This document shows positions 34,070 through 47,700 of a stretch of 64,000 nucleotides of DNA, piece by piece. Made by a program: the position numbers and the translations under genes. Below the pieces are notes generated by a model. That model did not search any database and was not told the DNA's origin. It was given only the letters and a program-made list of their open reading frames with translations. The stretch spans positions 703,879-767,878 of the forward strand of contig WBMW01005677.1 in NCBI GenBank assembly GCA_013396635.1, in the 5' to 3' direction. The stretch is from Penelope pileata. Lineage: Eukaryota; Chordata; Aves; Galliformes; Cracidae. The stretch's first letter is position 1, and every line of letters begins with the position of its first letter.

Positions 34070-37000
34070 TTGTCAATTCTACACCATTTCCACTGGTGAA
34101 TTTTGCACAAGATACAAAAACAAGAGGGATGGTAGATGAGGAGAAGAGGTAATTTGTAGAGAGCGGTCTTAATCAACTGACTAAAACATCACCTTAAAAA
34201 TTTGTAGGGAGATGTGAGAACATACATTGAGGAGTAAGAAATACAGTCCTACCATACTGAAAACTGCCTTCGGAGCGGGGCCTCAAAGAAGCACTTACAG
34301 ATCATCACAAATTCAGCTGTAGTTAGTGTAGCCAGTTTCATCCCAACCACTGCCAGGGATGCAAGCCTTGCTGGGATTGAACAACCCAACCTGGTCCTGG
34401 CAGACCAGGACTCCAGGCTGGCTCCAGCGTGTCTGAAGCCGTGGGGCTCAGCTTAGCGATAAGCTTTCATGATCTTTATGTGCAAGATCAGCCTAAGTTG
34501 GCTGAGAGACTTTTTTCTGGCTCTGAATGAGAGGGAACTGTATTTTCCTCACAACTTTCTAAATTAACCTACAAATATAAGCCAGATTTGGGAAGGACAC
34601 TCCTGAGCTTCTAGATTTGCCAGCTAGAAGCCAGAATTCAGAACATGATACATAGCACAAAAACAAAGTTTATGAAACTGTGAATTCTCAACACACCTTT
34701 CCTTGCCATCTCCATGCTCCATCTCATTCCTTATCTCTGATTTTTATCAACATAAATGTGTTGGGAATGTGTTTTCAGCTGAGTTCTCAGATGCAAACAT
34801 GTCTATTGATGCATAATTGAGAGAATGTTCTGTTCACTAATCAGTAATGATGCTCTAATTCTGTATCCACACTCCAATACACAGCTGTGGAGCAGGAAAA
34901 CTGAAGTGACCAATCACACGTCACAAGCAGCAAATAGTCAAACAACTCATAGGCATAGGCAACATATTCCTCCTTGATCTTCAGGTGAGGACTCTGAAAA
35001 TCATTCTATCATCATGAGAAGTCAAGATCAGTTAATGAATGATGTGAACAAGCAAACAAACAAAAAGCTAACATTATCCTATACTTTATTTACAATGAAT
35101 AATTCATCCGGTCCTACCAACATCCATGCTGATATTGCACCACAGACCCAACCAGTCATGGCACTTTCATGCACCAGCAGAGGTATCTCTTTATGCACCA
35201 TCTTGATAAAGGTAGCACGCCAACAGGCAAGACCCGATCCTGTGTCTGGTGCAGACTGTTGTCTCCATTGGCTTTGACGGAGCTGCTCCAGTTTCACCAG
35301 CTCTAAAGCAAGAGCTGAGCAAAAATGTCAGTAGCCACAGTAATATGGATTCTGGACATAGGTATATTAGCTTTTAATAGGTTTAGTGGGCTTTGTGTAT
35401 AGGTTTTATATGCAGACGTGCATATATTTGTGTTCTAGTTCCCACAGCGTTTCCTGTTTACTGATCTATATTTTCTTTTACTTCCACAATTTCCAGAGAG
35501 GCCTCTCTTCAGTCACTTTTCCCCTGTGGTATTTCATCTTTCCAGTGGTTCCCCATCCAGCTGAGCACGCAGCTTTTATCTTTGTTTCACTGCCAGTGTC
35601 TGTATCAGTCAGCACTGACGCTTTTGTTTCCTAGGGTTATCTCAAGCTAGTCTGTGCCGAGCATTACTCATGATGTGTTTCTCTTCCTGCCTGACACCTT
35701 CCCCTCACACACCTGTAACTGTTAACCTGTTGATCTTTCTGGTTTATCTTGTGTCTGTCTGTAGTCTTGCTCCATATCCTTGGATAAGTGGAGATCCCTG
35801 GGACAGATGTGACTTCTGGGAGGACAGCACCACTGCCTCAGAGGCACTTAGTAAAAGTCGCATTATCTGTACTCCATTTTGAGCCCAGGAAGACCCAGCT
35901 GCCCAGCTTCTATGTAAGCAGTGCTATTTTTAGTTTGGTGCCTCCTTTGGCAGATTTTCAACATTTTATTTCATTTTTTAGTAAAAACATACGGCAAACA
36001 GATGCCTAAGCTGGACCGCAGGCACCCATTTCTTGTTCCTGCCTTTCCAGAATATCTGGGAAAATTCTGAGGTTTATGCTAATACACATTGAACTTGCAA
36101 TTTATTTCAAGTGCAACCTCACAGTGACAGGCTTGTCATTTTAAAATCAAGCTTCTGTCTCTTCTTTATTTTTTCATGGGCAACCTTGAAAACATAAATC
36201 AGGATTCAAAGATGGTAGCAGCTGGGTATCAATCACAAGAAGTAGGGATGATCTGAAGATCTTCCTTCTCCTTCCCACACACATTTCTTAAAATTCAAAA
36301 TAAGTCAGATTCATCTACAAACATTGGTTTACCAGTCCCTCCCTTAAGCAACACTCTCTGCACAATGGCATGATTGTGGCTGTGCCTGAGATAGAAGGGG
36401 AATGATCTGTAGACTCGAAATTTCTAAATCTAGTTCTGCTTAAAAGTCACCATTCTCCTCTGGGACTGGGATTTAGCTATTTTGCACATTTTTGCAGTGA
36501 CCAAGTAAACTATGACATAGGAGAGAGTGTGCTCTAAAGCAACAGGAAAACATGAGGGTCTTCAGCAGGGCTGTCAGCATCTGTCATATCATACTCATTT
36601 TTCCCAGCTACCAGCCTTGTTTTATATCAGAATTCTTCTCTCTCCACTCCCTCACTCTCTGTTCTGCTATCCTACCAAAACATATTTAAGATTAATATTG
36701 CAATATGTTTAAACTTATTCTGACTTTCAAAAGTATCTGTATATTTCTTTTGGAGAAAGTTTATTTTGGTAAGGGGGACCACACATTGATACCAGCATTA
36801 TTTATTAAGGCTACTTTGTCACTAATTTCTCACATGGGACCTCAAAACCAAGAAACACTGTATCTGGTTGCCCTCCACTCTGTCTCCTTCCCAGGATTCA
36901 CTAACTCACTGCAGAAATTTAACCTTATAACTGGATCTATCTCAAAGGTGTGCCCACAATGTGTCAAGGTATGTTCCAGATATCAAGGTATGCTCCAGAA

Positions 37001-40000
37001 TGTAGATTTATTCACATAATTCAAATGCTTAATTTACAAGTTAAGTGAACAGCTTCTTGAATTTATTGTCATACTCTTTTTTGTCACTAAAAATGTTGCT
37101 TTTTTTGCACAAATGATAAGAATGTTGCAAATCACTTTTTTATGTACCAATATGTAGCAACTAATTAATGCTGAATTAGATGATCTTACTATTGGTAAGA
37201 TATCCAGTGGAAGAGTAGACATGCACTGAAAGAAATCGTTCTGAAACAGTACATGGTCAGGAAATATTACAAGCTCTGGGGCCACAGGACTCCTTCAGAA
37301 GTGATTTACAAGCATCTTTTTCCTTATTTTACATAAAAATTATCAAGAAAAAAGATACATATAAAGCAACTAAGTCAGCGCCAAACAGATTTGTGAATTG
37401 TACACATTATTTCCAAGGGGTGCATCTTTTCCTCCCACGTAACTTTTAGCAATGCAAAATGTTGCTTACAAATGAAAGATCCCATTTTGTTGTCCATAGG
37501 AAGGAAGGGTTAAAGAAAGGTCCGTGCAGATCTTTCTGCACTGAACAACGACTGAAGTTACTCCTTATGGCTCATGCCCCAGACTCTCTATTGTTGGCTG
37601 CTGAACCATTTCCACTGCACTCTCTTGGTATCATGCTCCTTTATTTGCCTCAGTGCTTCTAGTTGTTGTTTTAGTATTGATTATTTGTTGCTAGCTTTGC
37701 GTGTGAGCAAAGCATTTGGTAGCTTGTCTTTAGTACCCATGTGGGGCAGCTGCAGACCAAAGGTGTTGGAAGCCACTTGGTGCAGAAGAAATCCTGTGTC
37801 CCCCTGTCAGTAAGAGGCTGTGTTATGAGTTCCTTCATCCTGTACCAATTTCTGTTTCACCATGGATTGACTATGCATCCCTGCCTACAGCACCACGGGG
37901 ACCACAGGAGAAATGTGACTGGAAAATAATTTGACTTCTGGCTTAATTCAATAAAACACCCGTACTGGTTTCTAAAAAGTAGGGATTTTTTTTTCCTGGA
38001 AACAGTGTTCGAACAAAACAGATTGCCATCACATGCATTAAAAAATGGCATTTAACAGTGACTTTATCAAACGTATTGGAATATTAGCAGGTACATTATG
38101 TGCAGAGATGTAACACGTTTCACCTTCTCTATCTAATCCGAGAGGTTCTTATTTTCCAGCCACCCACTCGGGCATGCAGTTATTCATTAGGTACAAAAAT
38201 GAACCACACACCTGAAATATATTCAGATTATTGTAAAACTGCCTCCACCTTGCTACCGCAATTGCCAAGGTAAAAATATCTATCTCTTTCTCGAAAGATA
38301 GATGGTGATAATATAGAAATGCTTATACTCCCAAAGCGCCCATACTAATACAAGGAGTCAATTCTATTTAAAAATAAATTTGTACTTCTATAGTTGCTGT
38401 GCTTGATGCATGTATTTCACACACACACATACATAAAATGTTTAAAAAGTTATTTACCTGCAGTCAAACATTTAGAAGTTAGGAATAAAAGAGCCAAGAA
38501 TTTTCCATGCCTGAGGAAACTTATTTTTCCCCTTTATGTGAAAGTATTATGATACAATCCTTAATTACATGAATATGTGCTGCTTCACCTCAGGAATTCT
38601 TGTTTAATCCAAGGAACACCTTTTCCTCTTTAAATTGCTCTACCCAAGCCACCTGTGCCATGAGCCCCTATAGCATTATTTAATTTTGCCTTTGGCCCAG
38701 TTTTCTAAGCCAATGAAGCTTACAGTGCCACGCCACCTTTCTGTCCCTCAATCCCCCATTGAGGCCTTTTGAACCCATGGGGCAATTTCGACCAAATCTG
38801 AAAGAAAAGCTGAGGTTTAAGGGAGGAAATCTCCCTGAAGTCTCATGACAGCTGGGGAAAGGAGAAATCGCCCATTGCAGCGAAGGTCGAAGCACGATCT
38901 CCGGCACCAGGCCTCCACGCAGCCCAGCCCTGCAGCTGCCATACTTCAGAAGCTGGCCTTCCCTCACCTTGCAGCACCCTCAGCCGCCCACCACAGCCCT
39001 CACCTGGCTACTTCCTCCCCAGCAGCTGCTTTTTAAAAATCATGCATGCCTCAGAAATGCTATGGGTGAGGCACCCAGGGGGAAGATGATGGGGATTACA
39101 TTCCTTACTGCTGGCATCAACTTATCCCCAGGATAAATTTGCTTCTTTTTTTCTTTTTTTTCCTTGCTACTGTCATTGCCCTCAGCATCTTGGTTTGGTC
39201 TGCTTGACATTTTGGGCTCTATAGTTTTCCCCTGCCCTGCACACTCAGTTCATCATTAAAACTCCCCTTCTAAGCTGAACGTTTGGGCTGTGCCATTTAC
39301 GCTGGTAGCCCGGAAACCTGTGGTAAAAATTCTCCATACACGGCACGTCAGGGCAATTTCAGTATTAGGTGATAAAAATTCCCCTTCTTCCTATGCACAC
39401 AAGTCACCCTTCAGTCAATGTTTCCAAAACTGCCCAGTCTCTAAAATAATACAGCTGGCTCACAGATCACAGCTATAATGTGTATTTCAGAGATCTTCAT
39501 ATACAGATCAGCACATTATCTGAGGGTTTCCCAGCCACTGCTGCCAAACAAGGATCTTGGACAACATACTGTAATTTTGCTAAATACTGCCAATACAGAT
39601 GTTTGCACATGGGGAGGAAAAGGATTAAATCCCAGAGTTCTTTTTATTTTAACTTTGCTTCCCTCTTCTCTCAAAAGATAGAGGTGTAACAGCACATGGT
39701 TGGTAACCTCTGGTGCATTCATAATTGCCGTATGTGTCACATACGTGCACATTTTCACATCAGTTTTGCTGAATGTGCCTTTACTGCCACTCCTCATCAC
39801 TGCAAACAATTAAATGATGTAGCAGGCAGTGAAAAACTGCAAATCTTTCCGGAGCATTCACTCAGTGCTACCTGTAACACACCTCAGCAAATCTGCTCGT
39901 GTCCCTGTACATCCAGCCCACCTCTCAAGAATTACCATTTCCTCATTTTGTAAAATTTCCAGTGTTAATTGCCTTGCAGAATGACCACCTCTTTTCTTTT

Positions 40001-43000
40001 TTCTTTTTTTTTCCCTCTCTCTACTGTTTTAGAGTCCTGATTTGACGGTTCCATTTATAATCGTGTATTAAGTGACAAGTAACACTGTGCTTTTAGCAGA
40101 AAATTGCTAGTGAAAGGCTGCAGCAAGACTGGACATTACTCTAGGGAAGAAACACTACTAAAACTACAGTACCAACCCCCAGTGTATAGCAAAAAAAAAA
40201 AAAAAAAAAAAAGAGAAATTAAAATTNAAAAAAAAAGAGGAATTTAAACTTTGAAGTACAACTCTATGCCTTGTAACTATGACGATATTTTGGTTGACTT
40301 TCAGTATGTCAAAACTGAAATATGACATTTTTTATCTCAAAAAAGTCAAATCCTGCTGACACTGAAATCAATAACTTACTTTGATAAAGCAAATATCTCA
40401 GAAATTTGTATTAAAAATTATATGTTTTAAAACCTAATAGCTGCATTCCTTGAGCCTTTTAAAATGAAATGCTAAATTCATAAAAATACAACTTCATGTA
40501 GCTTGGCATGCTATTGCTTCCAACTTCACTTTATAACACCCAAATCCAGAAAAGAATTTAAATATGATTTTATATAATCGTGTATACCTAAGAAAAATCT
40601 ACGATTTTGCATTAAAATTTTAACTTTTCATACAATCTTCTAGAGAAATCCTACTAGTTTTCTCACATACTGCTTGGTCTTTGCAAGTTACTTCAAGAGC
40701 AACTGGATAGGTAGAATAAAATTGCTTGATGACTGCAACCTATGAAGGAAAAATAAACTGAACAGCAAGTTTCAAAACTTATTGCCAGTCTTATCTCCTA
40801 AGAAGTGTCTGGTGAGGTAACAGGCATGATGCTAAGAACACAATCAAAGCTATCATGGACAGGCTTGTTTGTTGAATGGGTCCAGAAGGTCTAGGGCAGC
40901 CTTGTGAAAGAGAGTTAGAATGTAATTTCCCACCTGGAACTGATAATACAAAAAGAGTGAGTGGAAACCTCCATTCTTTTGCAATACAGGGACAGATCCA
41001 TGGCACTGACTGGAATTAAGCTCCGTGAGAACAACAGCCTTAGATGTACAACACATTTCTGCATTTCATGCCTTATATCTCAACGTTTTCAAGTGAAGAG
41101 TTTTGACGACTTATATACAACTTTGGCATGGTGGTCACCAGAGCCATTTGAGCAACCTTTTCTTCAGCAGCTGGTATCTGTGAAAGTCCATCTTTAACAT
41201 GTCTTCCTCTCCTTACGGTACTGATATCATTGCTTCATATTATTGTGAGTGCTTTTAGCACTGCTGCAGGGCTTCTAGGTCTGCCAGAGAGCAGTACAGA
41301 CCTAGGGCATTTGGACAGTGGAAAACATAAAGGGCTTTGAGGACGAGTCATACATACTGGAAGAGAGATGGGGAAGGGAAGTGTCTGAGTACTCTGAAGG
41401 TGGCAATACAAAGAAAGGACAAGACCATTAAAACCAAGAAACACATGTAAGGTGTGGGCTGGAAGACGGCAGATCCCAGAATTGTCATCAGAAGGCTCCT
41501 CCTACTGCTTCCCGAAAGCCTTCTTCCCTATCCAAAGGATGAAGAGCCCACCTGTGGTCTTATTTACACTGCTTCTTTGTGGAACTACCTGTAAAGACAA
41601 TGGACTTCCACAGGAAGCACAAGTCACTTTATTGCTACTCTGCTTTCATCTGCATGCAGCCTTTTTACAAGGACTCACCATAACCGTAGAGAGCTTCTGC
41701 TTCTGGAAATGGATATTGCATGAACAGTGCCAATCAGTGGGATACCTCTTTGTGCTCAAAACTCCCGTTCCTCTCACATATTTTGAAGTTGCTACTGAAG
41801 TGGCAGATGAGCGTATTACATTAGTATGTCTTTCAGAGCAATTGGAGACTAAATCAGTCTAGAGGTTTCTCGTTTATAACATTTGAATATCAAATTTCTG
41901 CTGTGAGTCCATTAACCTGAGCAGTAAGACTGAGGCTCAACTGGTCCCAGGAAATTTCTTTAGTCATCAGCTCTGCAACTGTACCAAGAAACACAGGGCA
42001 TTCTTAAATTCCAGGAAACCTTCATCTGATTTACAGCAAGAGTTGTCCCCAGGAGGGCCAAACTCCTGGGTCAAATCCCCAAACAGAGGAACTTAACCCA
42101 CACAGCATTAGATTAAAAATACACCAGTTTACAATTTTAATGTTCAGTCTGTCTTGTTTTTTTTTTCAACTGTTTCCCTCCCACGTGTCTGCTAGACTTC
42201 CCAAACAAACAGAATCTGGATTCACCTTTGCCTTCACTGTATTCTTCTCTCCCTATTGTTCAGGTATATTCTGCTCTCATCCAGGCACCGTAGGATCAAA
42301 TCTGCCCCACTTTTTGTAAGCCCCTGCATGTAGCTGCCCTTCCCCTCAGGCTTACCCTGATCTTACGTCTAAGTTTCCTGATACTAGACACAAAAGTACT
42401 GGCAGATTCTCCATTTGTTTCCTAGGCCTGAATGCTGATGAATGGAGTAGTGAAGGGAGGCAGATCATTTTTCACAAGAGGAATGAAGAAGGAGAGTAAC
42501 AGTGGTGATATCCTGAGGTATTGGATCCTCCTTCCTCCAAAACTCTGATGTATCACTTGGGAAAATGATGACAAGTATTGCTGTTGAAGGGGAGACACAG
42601 CAAGAGACTGGACAAGTCACTAGTAAGTATAGCTGTGAAGCAGTACAATTCATAACAAAACCCTAAGAAAAACACAGCTACAGTAGGAATTCCAACTTAG
42701 AAGAACAACTAACAGATCTAAGCAGCTACTTGTAAAAGAAAGTTGGATAGCAGACTTAGCACATAGAACCACAGAAATGTCTCAGTTTCTTCTGAGACCT
42801 GAGGCCTATAAGAGCTGTTGTGTATTCATCACCTCTATCCTATCCACTTTGGGACTGCTATCCAACTGAAGAGATGACCCTCAAGATAAAGCAGTCATAT
42901 GCACAGAAAATGAGATTTGATCACATTAGTCAAACAATGCCATCAATGTGCAAAGTTGCCAAACACAGCCACACATCGATTGAAGGTTTTTTGCCCAGTG

Positions 43001-44601
43001 ATTTACCTGTCTGCAGCTGTTGTAGAAGAGGACCATTCATAAATGATTGAAATCCATCCCGTGGACAGAATTTGCCACCTGGATTTAAAATTGCTAAAAT
43101 AACTCAGACTGCACCAGCCAAGCATTAAGCTAATGCTCCTCTTAAGCTTTTGTGCACAAAGCAAATATCTCTGTTCGCAGTGCCTCACAGAACATTAATC
43201 CAATTACTATTTCTGAGGTGAGAAATGAAGCCATTTTAGTCATAATTTAGGGTTTAATTCAAATTATAATAATGGTATTTTAAAAATAAATATATTTAAC
43301 TAAAAATTGTTTTTCCCACAGGTTTATGGGGCTTTTTTTGTTTGTTTGAAAGATGACTGTGACAGTGAGAAACCAGTATTTTAATGGCTTGCCTAAATAC
43401 TAAATGAAAATGTAAATATTCAGTACAATGTGCAGGAAATTAGTAGCAGCATTAGCAGTAATGGGACTTGCATGGCTAATTTTCCACATAGCTAGATGAA
43501 CATGTCTCCCAAAGTACTCATCAAGAAATTCAAACTTTCAATTACATTTTAAACTAAAATAGGCTTCAGAGGCTTTCTTTCTCTGAGAAAAAAAAAACAT
43601 TAGATTTGTCTCAACAAGACTGAACTTTAGAGCTTCATAATATTACTGCCTTATGAAAAGTAAACAGAATAAGATTCAAACATCAAAAAAAAAATAATCA
43701 CACAAAAAATCACCCTTACTGGGCAATTAAGTCTCTTTGGATCATGTATATTTGTTTATGCAGCATCTTCATTCTACTGATGCAGTACTTGAGCACTTCA
43801 CAGTTTTAATGTACCAAAGACACTCCCTGAGAGGTAGGCAATGAAAAGGTAACTTTGCAATGGAGCTGATATCCTTCACCTTTGCACCTTTGACACTAGA
43901 CCATTCTTCTTTTCAAGAAATGCTGATGATCACCTCTGCAGCAGAACCACCTATCAAGGCAGAAAGAAACGTGTTTGGCATCTGAACCTAAGCCATTTAT
44001 CTTATGTCAGCATCCCACCTTGTGGTTTAGACCTACCAAGAAGGAGGAGACATTGATGGAGTTAATTGTAAGTGACCAGCTTCTCATTTTGCATCTTTCA
44101 GAGAAAAGGGTCTGACTTCTGCCAGAAGCAACTTAAACTTTTCAAGATAATATCAGCAAGCTTCACTGTAAAGATCTGGGTCACAGGGGGTTCCCTAGAT
44201 AGAAAGAAACTGATGGATAGTGGAAAATGTAAGACAGAAAAAAAGTGATGCAGGACCAACGAGGGTTCTGGTTTGGTAAATCATATTTTATGACTTATTA
44301 TGCTTCTGTTACATTTAAAATGGTACACCACTTGCCACGTAGTAGAAATGACAGGTACTTTCTGGTAAGAAATGTTGAATTACACTTGACATTCCTTCAC
44401 TTCTGACTCACCCTGCCTCCTCCTAGTGAGAACTTCTTTCTCGTGAGTGAAAGTCTTTCTTTGTAGAATTGCATTATTTATTATGCTGCTTTCAATAATT
44501 TTCAGAGCATGTGTATGGCCAGTTCTTAAGCTAAGTAGCCAACCACTAAGCTGGCCATTACCATGCCAAGGAAGACCTTGGGGTTACAGTGGAGACTTGG
44601 A
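34070..44601. other. intergenic, no gene seen
   Basis: 10.5 kb of mostly AT-rich sequence. It contains an A22 run with an adjoining A-rich tract and a single N at 40227, a (CA)n bit near 38418, and a short direct repeat at 36963-36996 (tcaaggtatgttccaga / tcaaggtatgctccaga). 38690-39040 is noticeably more GC-rich, with self-complementary words. A 107-codon frame at 41539-41862 starts with a signal-peptide-like stretch but has no other gene evidence. Confidence 0.65.
40191..40236 (+). repeat. poly(A)/A-rich tract with one N
   Basis: A22 at 40191-40212, then gagaaattaaaatt, N at 40227, then A9. The N probably marks an unresolved homopolymer length. Confidence 0.95.
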
Positions 44602-44790
44602 ACAGAATCACAGAATCGTTTGAGTTGGAAGGCACTTTTAAAGGTCATCTTAGTCCAACTCCGCTGCAATGAACAGGGACATCTACAGCTAGATCAGGTT
44701 GCTCAAAGCCCTGTTCAGCCTGACCTTGAGTGTCTCCAGGGATGGGGTTTCCACTACATCTCTGGGCAACCTGTTCCAGGGCTTCCAGGA
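44602..44790 (-). repeat. CR1 LINE fragment carrying an NBRE octamer
   Basis: Reverse-complement CR1: gaatcacagaatcgtttgag, ttggaaggcac, tagtccaactccgctgcaat, acagctagatcaggttgctc, ctccagggatgggg and ctctgggcaacctgttccag. AAAGGTCA lies at 44640-44647. About 190 bp. Confidence 0.95.
44640..44647 (+). promoter_or_regulatory. AAAGGTCA, consensus NR4A (NBRE) site inside CR1
   Basis: Exact NBRE octamer between NR4A3 and STX17. An 8-mer of this kind is expected about twice in a window of this size by chance on both strands, so presence alone is weak evidence of function. Confidence 0.3.
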
Positions 44791-47700
44791 AAGCTTCTCA
44801 GACCAAGTTAAAAACAAAACAAAAGAGGAGAAACGTATCAAATGCTAGGAACTGTAAGGAAAATAAGAGACAACAAAACAGAAAATACAACTACGAGATT
44901 GTATAAATCTGTATTTTGCACACAAAATAAACACTGTGTGCAGCCCTAGTCCCTTCATCTCAAAACAAAACAAAACCAAAAAACGATGCCACATCAAAAC
45001 AGGAAAAGGCCCAGAAAAAACAATAAGGATGAGTACAGGTATATACCACAGCATCCAGGAGTGGCTGAGGAAGCCACTCAATGTGACTTTTCTCAAAGCC
45101 TTCACTCAATGTGACTTTTTCAGACCCCAAGACGACAACTTAGAGCAGAAATGAGATCTACGCCATACTGAGTAGCACGGAGAGGGTGCACAGGAATCAA
45201 TTGCCAGAAATAGCCAGGCTCATTGTGCTGAGGGCAGCAGATCTGTGAAAACTCTTGCCAAAGAGCTTTATGGCTGAAAGAACTCTACTTCCTTTGTAGG
45301 GGAGACAGAGAACATTTGAAACAGAGATCCACTGGAGTTACTGGGGAAACAAACCACATCTGGCTCAGGAAACTCAAAATGTAAAAAAAAAGAAAAAAAA
45401 AGTTGAAGGCTAGGAAAATGTTTAGGAGGAATGACTGCCTTATTCTTCCTTTTCCCTCACTGTGCACTTGTGAGCACTGCTGGAGACAATACAAAGCTAG
45501 ATGGCATACAAGGCCTTTGTTGGAACCAGTACAGAGATTAATAGGTCATCATACAGACTGGGAAATTCCTGATTAACTTGATGACTGACACAGATTTAAA
45601 ATCAGAAACAATCTGATAAACTTTTTATCTTCAGAAAAAAAGATTTCCAGGAAATGTCTCATAATCTAAACTAGCCAGGCTAAAGACCACCATGTCTGTT
45701 CAACTCATCTCTGAGCATGAACAAGTTTTTTGGCAGAGCTGAACAATGTACTGTCCTGATTATCCCATAAGCAGGAAGAAAGAAGAGAAAGACAACTGCA
45801 GAAGTCTTAAAAGTAGTCATAACATCAAATCAGTCAGTGAAAAAGTATCCCAAATGAATGTGGATATTCTGAATTATAATTTTTTCCTGAAATTCCCTGG
45901 AATTTTTTTATTGAACAGACCACTGCTCATGACCTGCATGTGTTCGAGAAGCAGCAGGATCAGAAGTACTTCCCTAATGAAGCAAGAAAACTTAAAAATG
46001 CTTTAAAAAACACCTTAATCTTATGTGTTTATGAATGCAAGCCCCTGATATTACACCTCTGGTCTGCAGTTAAAAAACATTCTAAATCCCTCTTTCAAGG
46101 CTGAATGGTTTTACAGAAGGAATGTTTACTAGTAAGTATGGTGGACGAACTGCAAAAATGAATGTTTGTTCAGTTGATTCTAATTTTCTTCTAATTTTTC
46201 CCATTTACAGTTTTTACGTTCTTGCAGCAGGAAATGTTGTAATCTAGACAACGAATGAAACCCTCAAAACGCTAAATTTTGCCCTGGAAATTTTACCACT
46301 GACTTGAATGGCACTAAGATTTGATGGAGAATTTCTAAGGCCTTATATAAAAACAAAACAAGAACATTTACTTCATTTGGTAAAAGTGTCTTTTACAGAA
46401 ACTCCTTTTTCAATTAAGGTGACTTGTAGGGATTTGGCTTAAGCTGATACTGATGTAGGTTGATTCCATAACAAGAGAGAAACGGGCCCAAAACACAGTC
46501 CTGCTGAAAACTTTTTTAACCAAATTAGTTCAACCTTCTTCTGCAGGAAAGTAAAACTGCTTATGTGAGAACATCTGATACATCACTGCTATGGTACATA
46601 CTGAAAGCTGATTGTTAGCTTTAAGGGTGAGAATTCCTTTCCAGATCCAAGTGCTATGCAAAGACATTGGAAAAAAAACATGGGTCTTGATTAAATTGCA
46701 GTCATATGGAAGTTCCCAGCCACAACTCCAGCTGTACTTGTTTTAATATTTCATCTTTTTTGGTTATGCCAGTTGGTGGACTGCTGGGGGAAGCACAGTA
46801 GGAGCCTTGCCAGTTCAGGCTCCCCAGGCAAAGCACTGTATACGTGTGTTTCTGGCGTGCCCTAGGCATGAGTTCTTACCGGCTAGAGATGCTCTTGTCA
46901 GCAGGGAAATTCTGCTGTGGACCTGGTGTTGTCGGTAGTTTCTGTAGCTACTGACTTTCCTGCACCACGATTGCTGGGATAGATCAACGGCAGCTGCTGT
47001 AAACTGTACACTGAGGTCACAATGGGGGATGTGAATATGCTGGAAAAGACACAAATAACCAGTGCGACTAATGAGGAAATGTTTCTCTCCAAGTAAAAGC
47101 TGCTTTGCCCTAATAGATTTATCTCTTCCTTTTACACCATATTCAGTGTAACTGCTCTGGTGAATATGTTAGTTGACAATAAACCTCTTTTGTTTCATTA
47201 TCACTTGGGAGACCTCCTTTCTGTAATATCATACAGGTGATCCTCAACCAAACGTGAGCTGTTTTTGCTGCAAATTACACTAAAAGGCATTGTATCAGAA
47301 TTCCACCTACCCTAAAAAACTATAACACATCTTTTGTCAACAGTTAAAACAGTTTCCCCCCAAATCAACTTGCAGCATTTTATTTAGATCATGAAAACAG
47401 TTTCAGAAAAGGCTGCCACATATTCCTCAAAACACTATGTCAAGAATTCCTGAAAGAGTTTGATTTTGTCATTTTTTGGTATGTTAGAAGGAGATCTCTA
47501 TTTGAACCATGTTGTACTCCTGTAAGACTGTGGGAGAGAGCAATGTTGGCTGGAACACAGCAAAGACTGTTTTCCATGACACAATGGAAGCTTTATTACC
47601 AGTTCTTGCCAGCACAAGTCTTTTGATAGTGAAAACAGTGTATCTGTAATAATAATGCATTAAAAAGGCAACAGAATTTTGAAATGCTCTACTGGAAAAA

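Noticed and set aside
34390..34409. Hairpin CCTGGTC-ctggca-GACCAGG
   Set aside because: A 7-bp stem is common by chance, and nothing around it suggests an RNA gene.
41539..41862. 107-codon ATG frame with a signal-peptide-like start (MKSPPVVLFTLLLCGTTC)
   Set aside because: No recognisable domain, no splice or promoter context, and the later part looks random. Such a frame is expected by chance in intergenic sequence. A translated search and RNA-seq would settle it.
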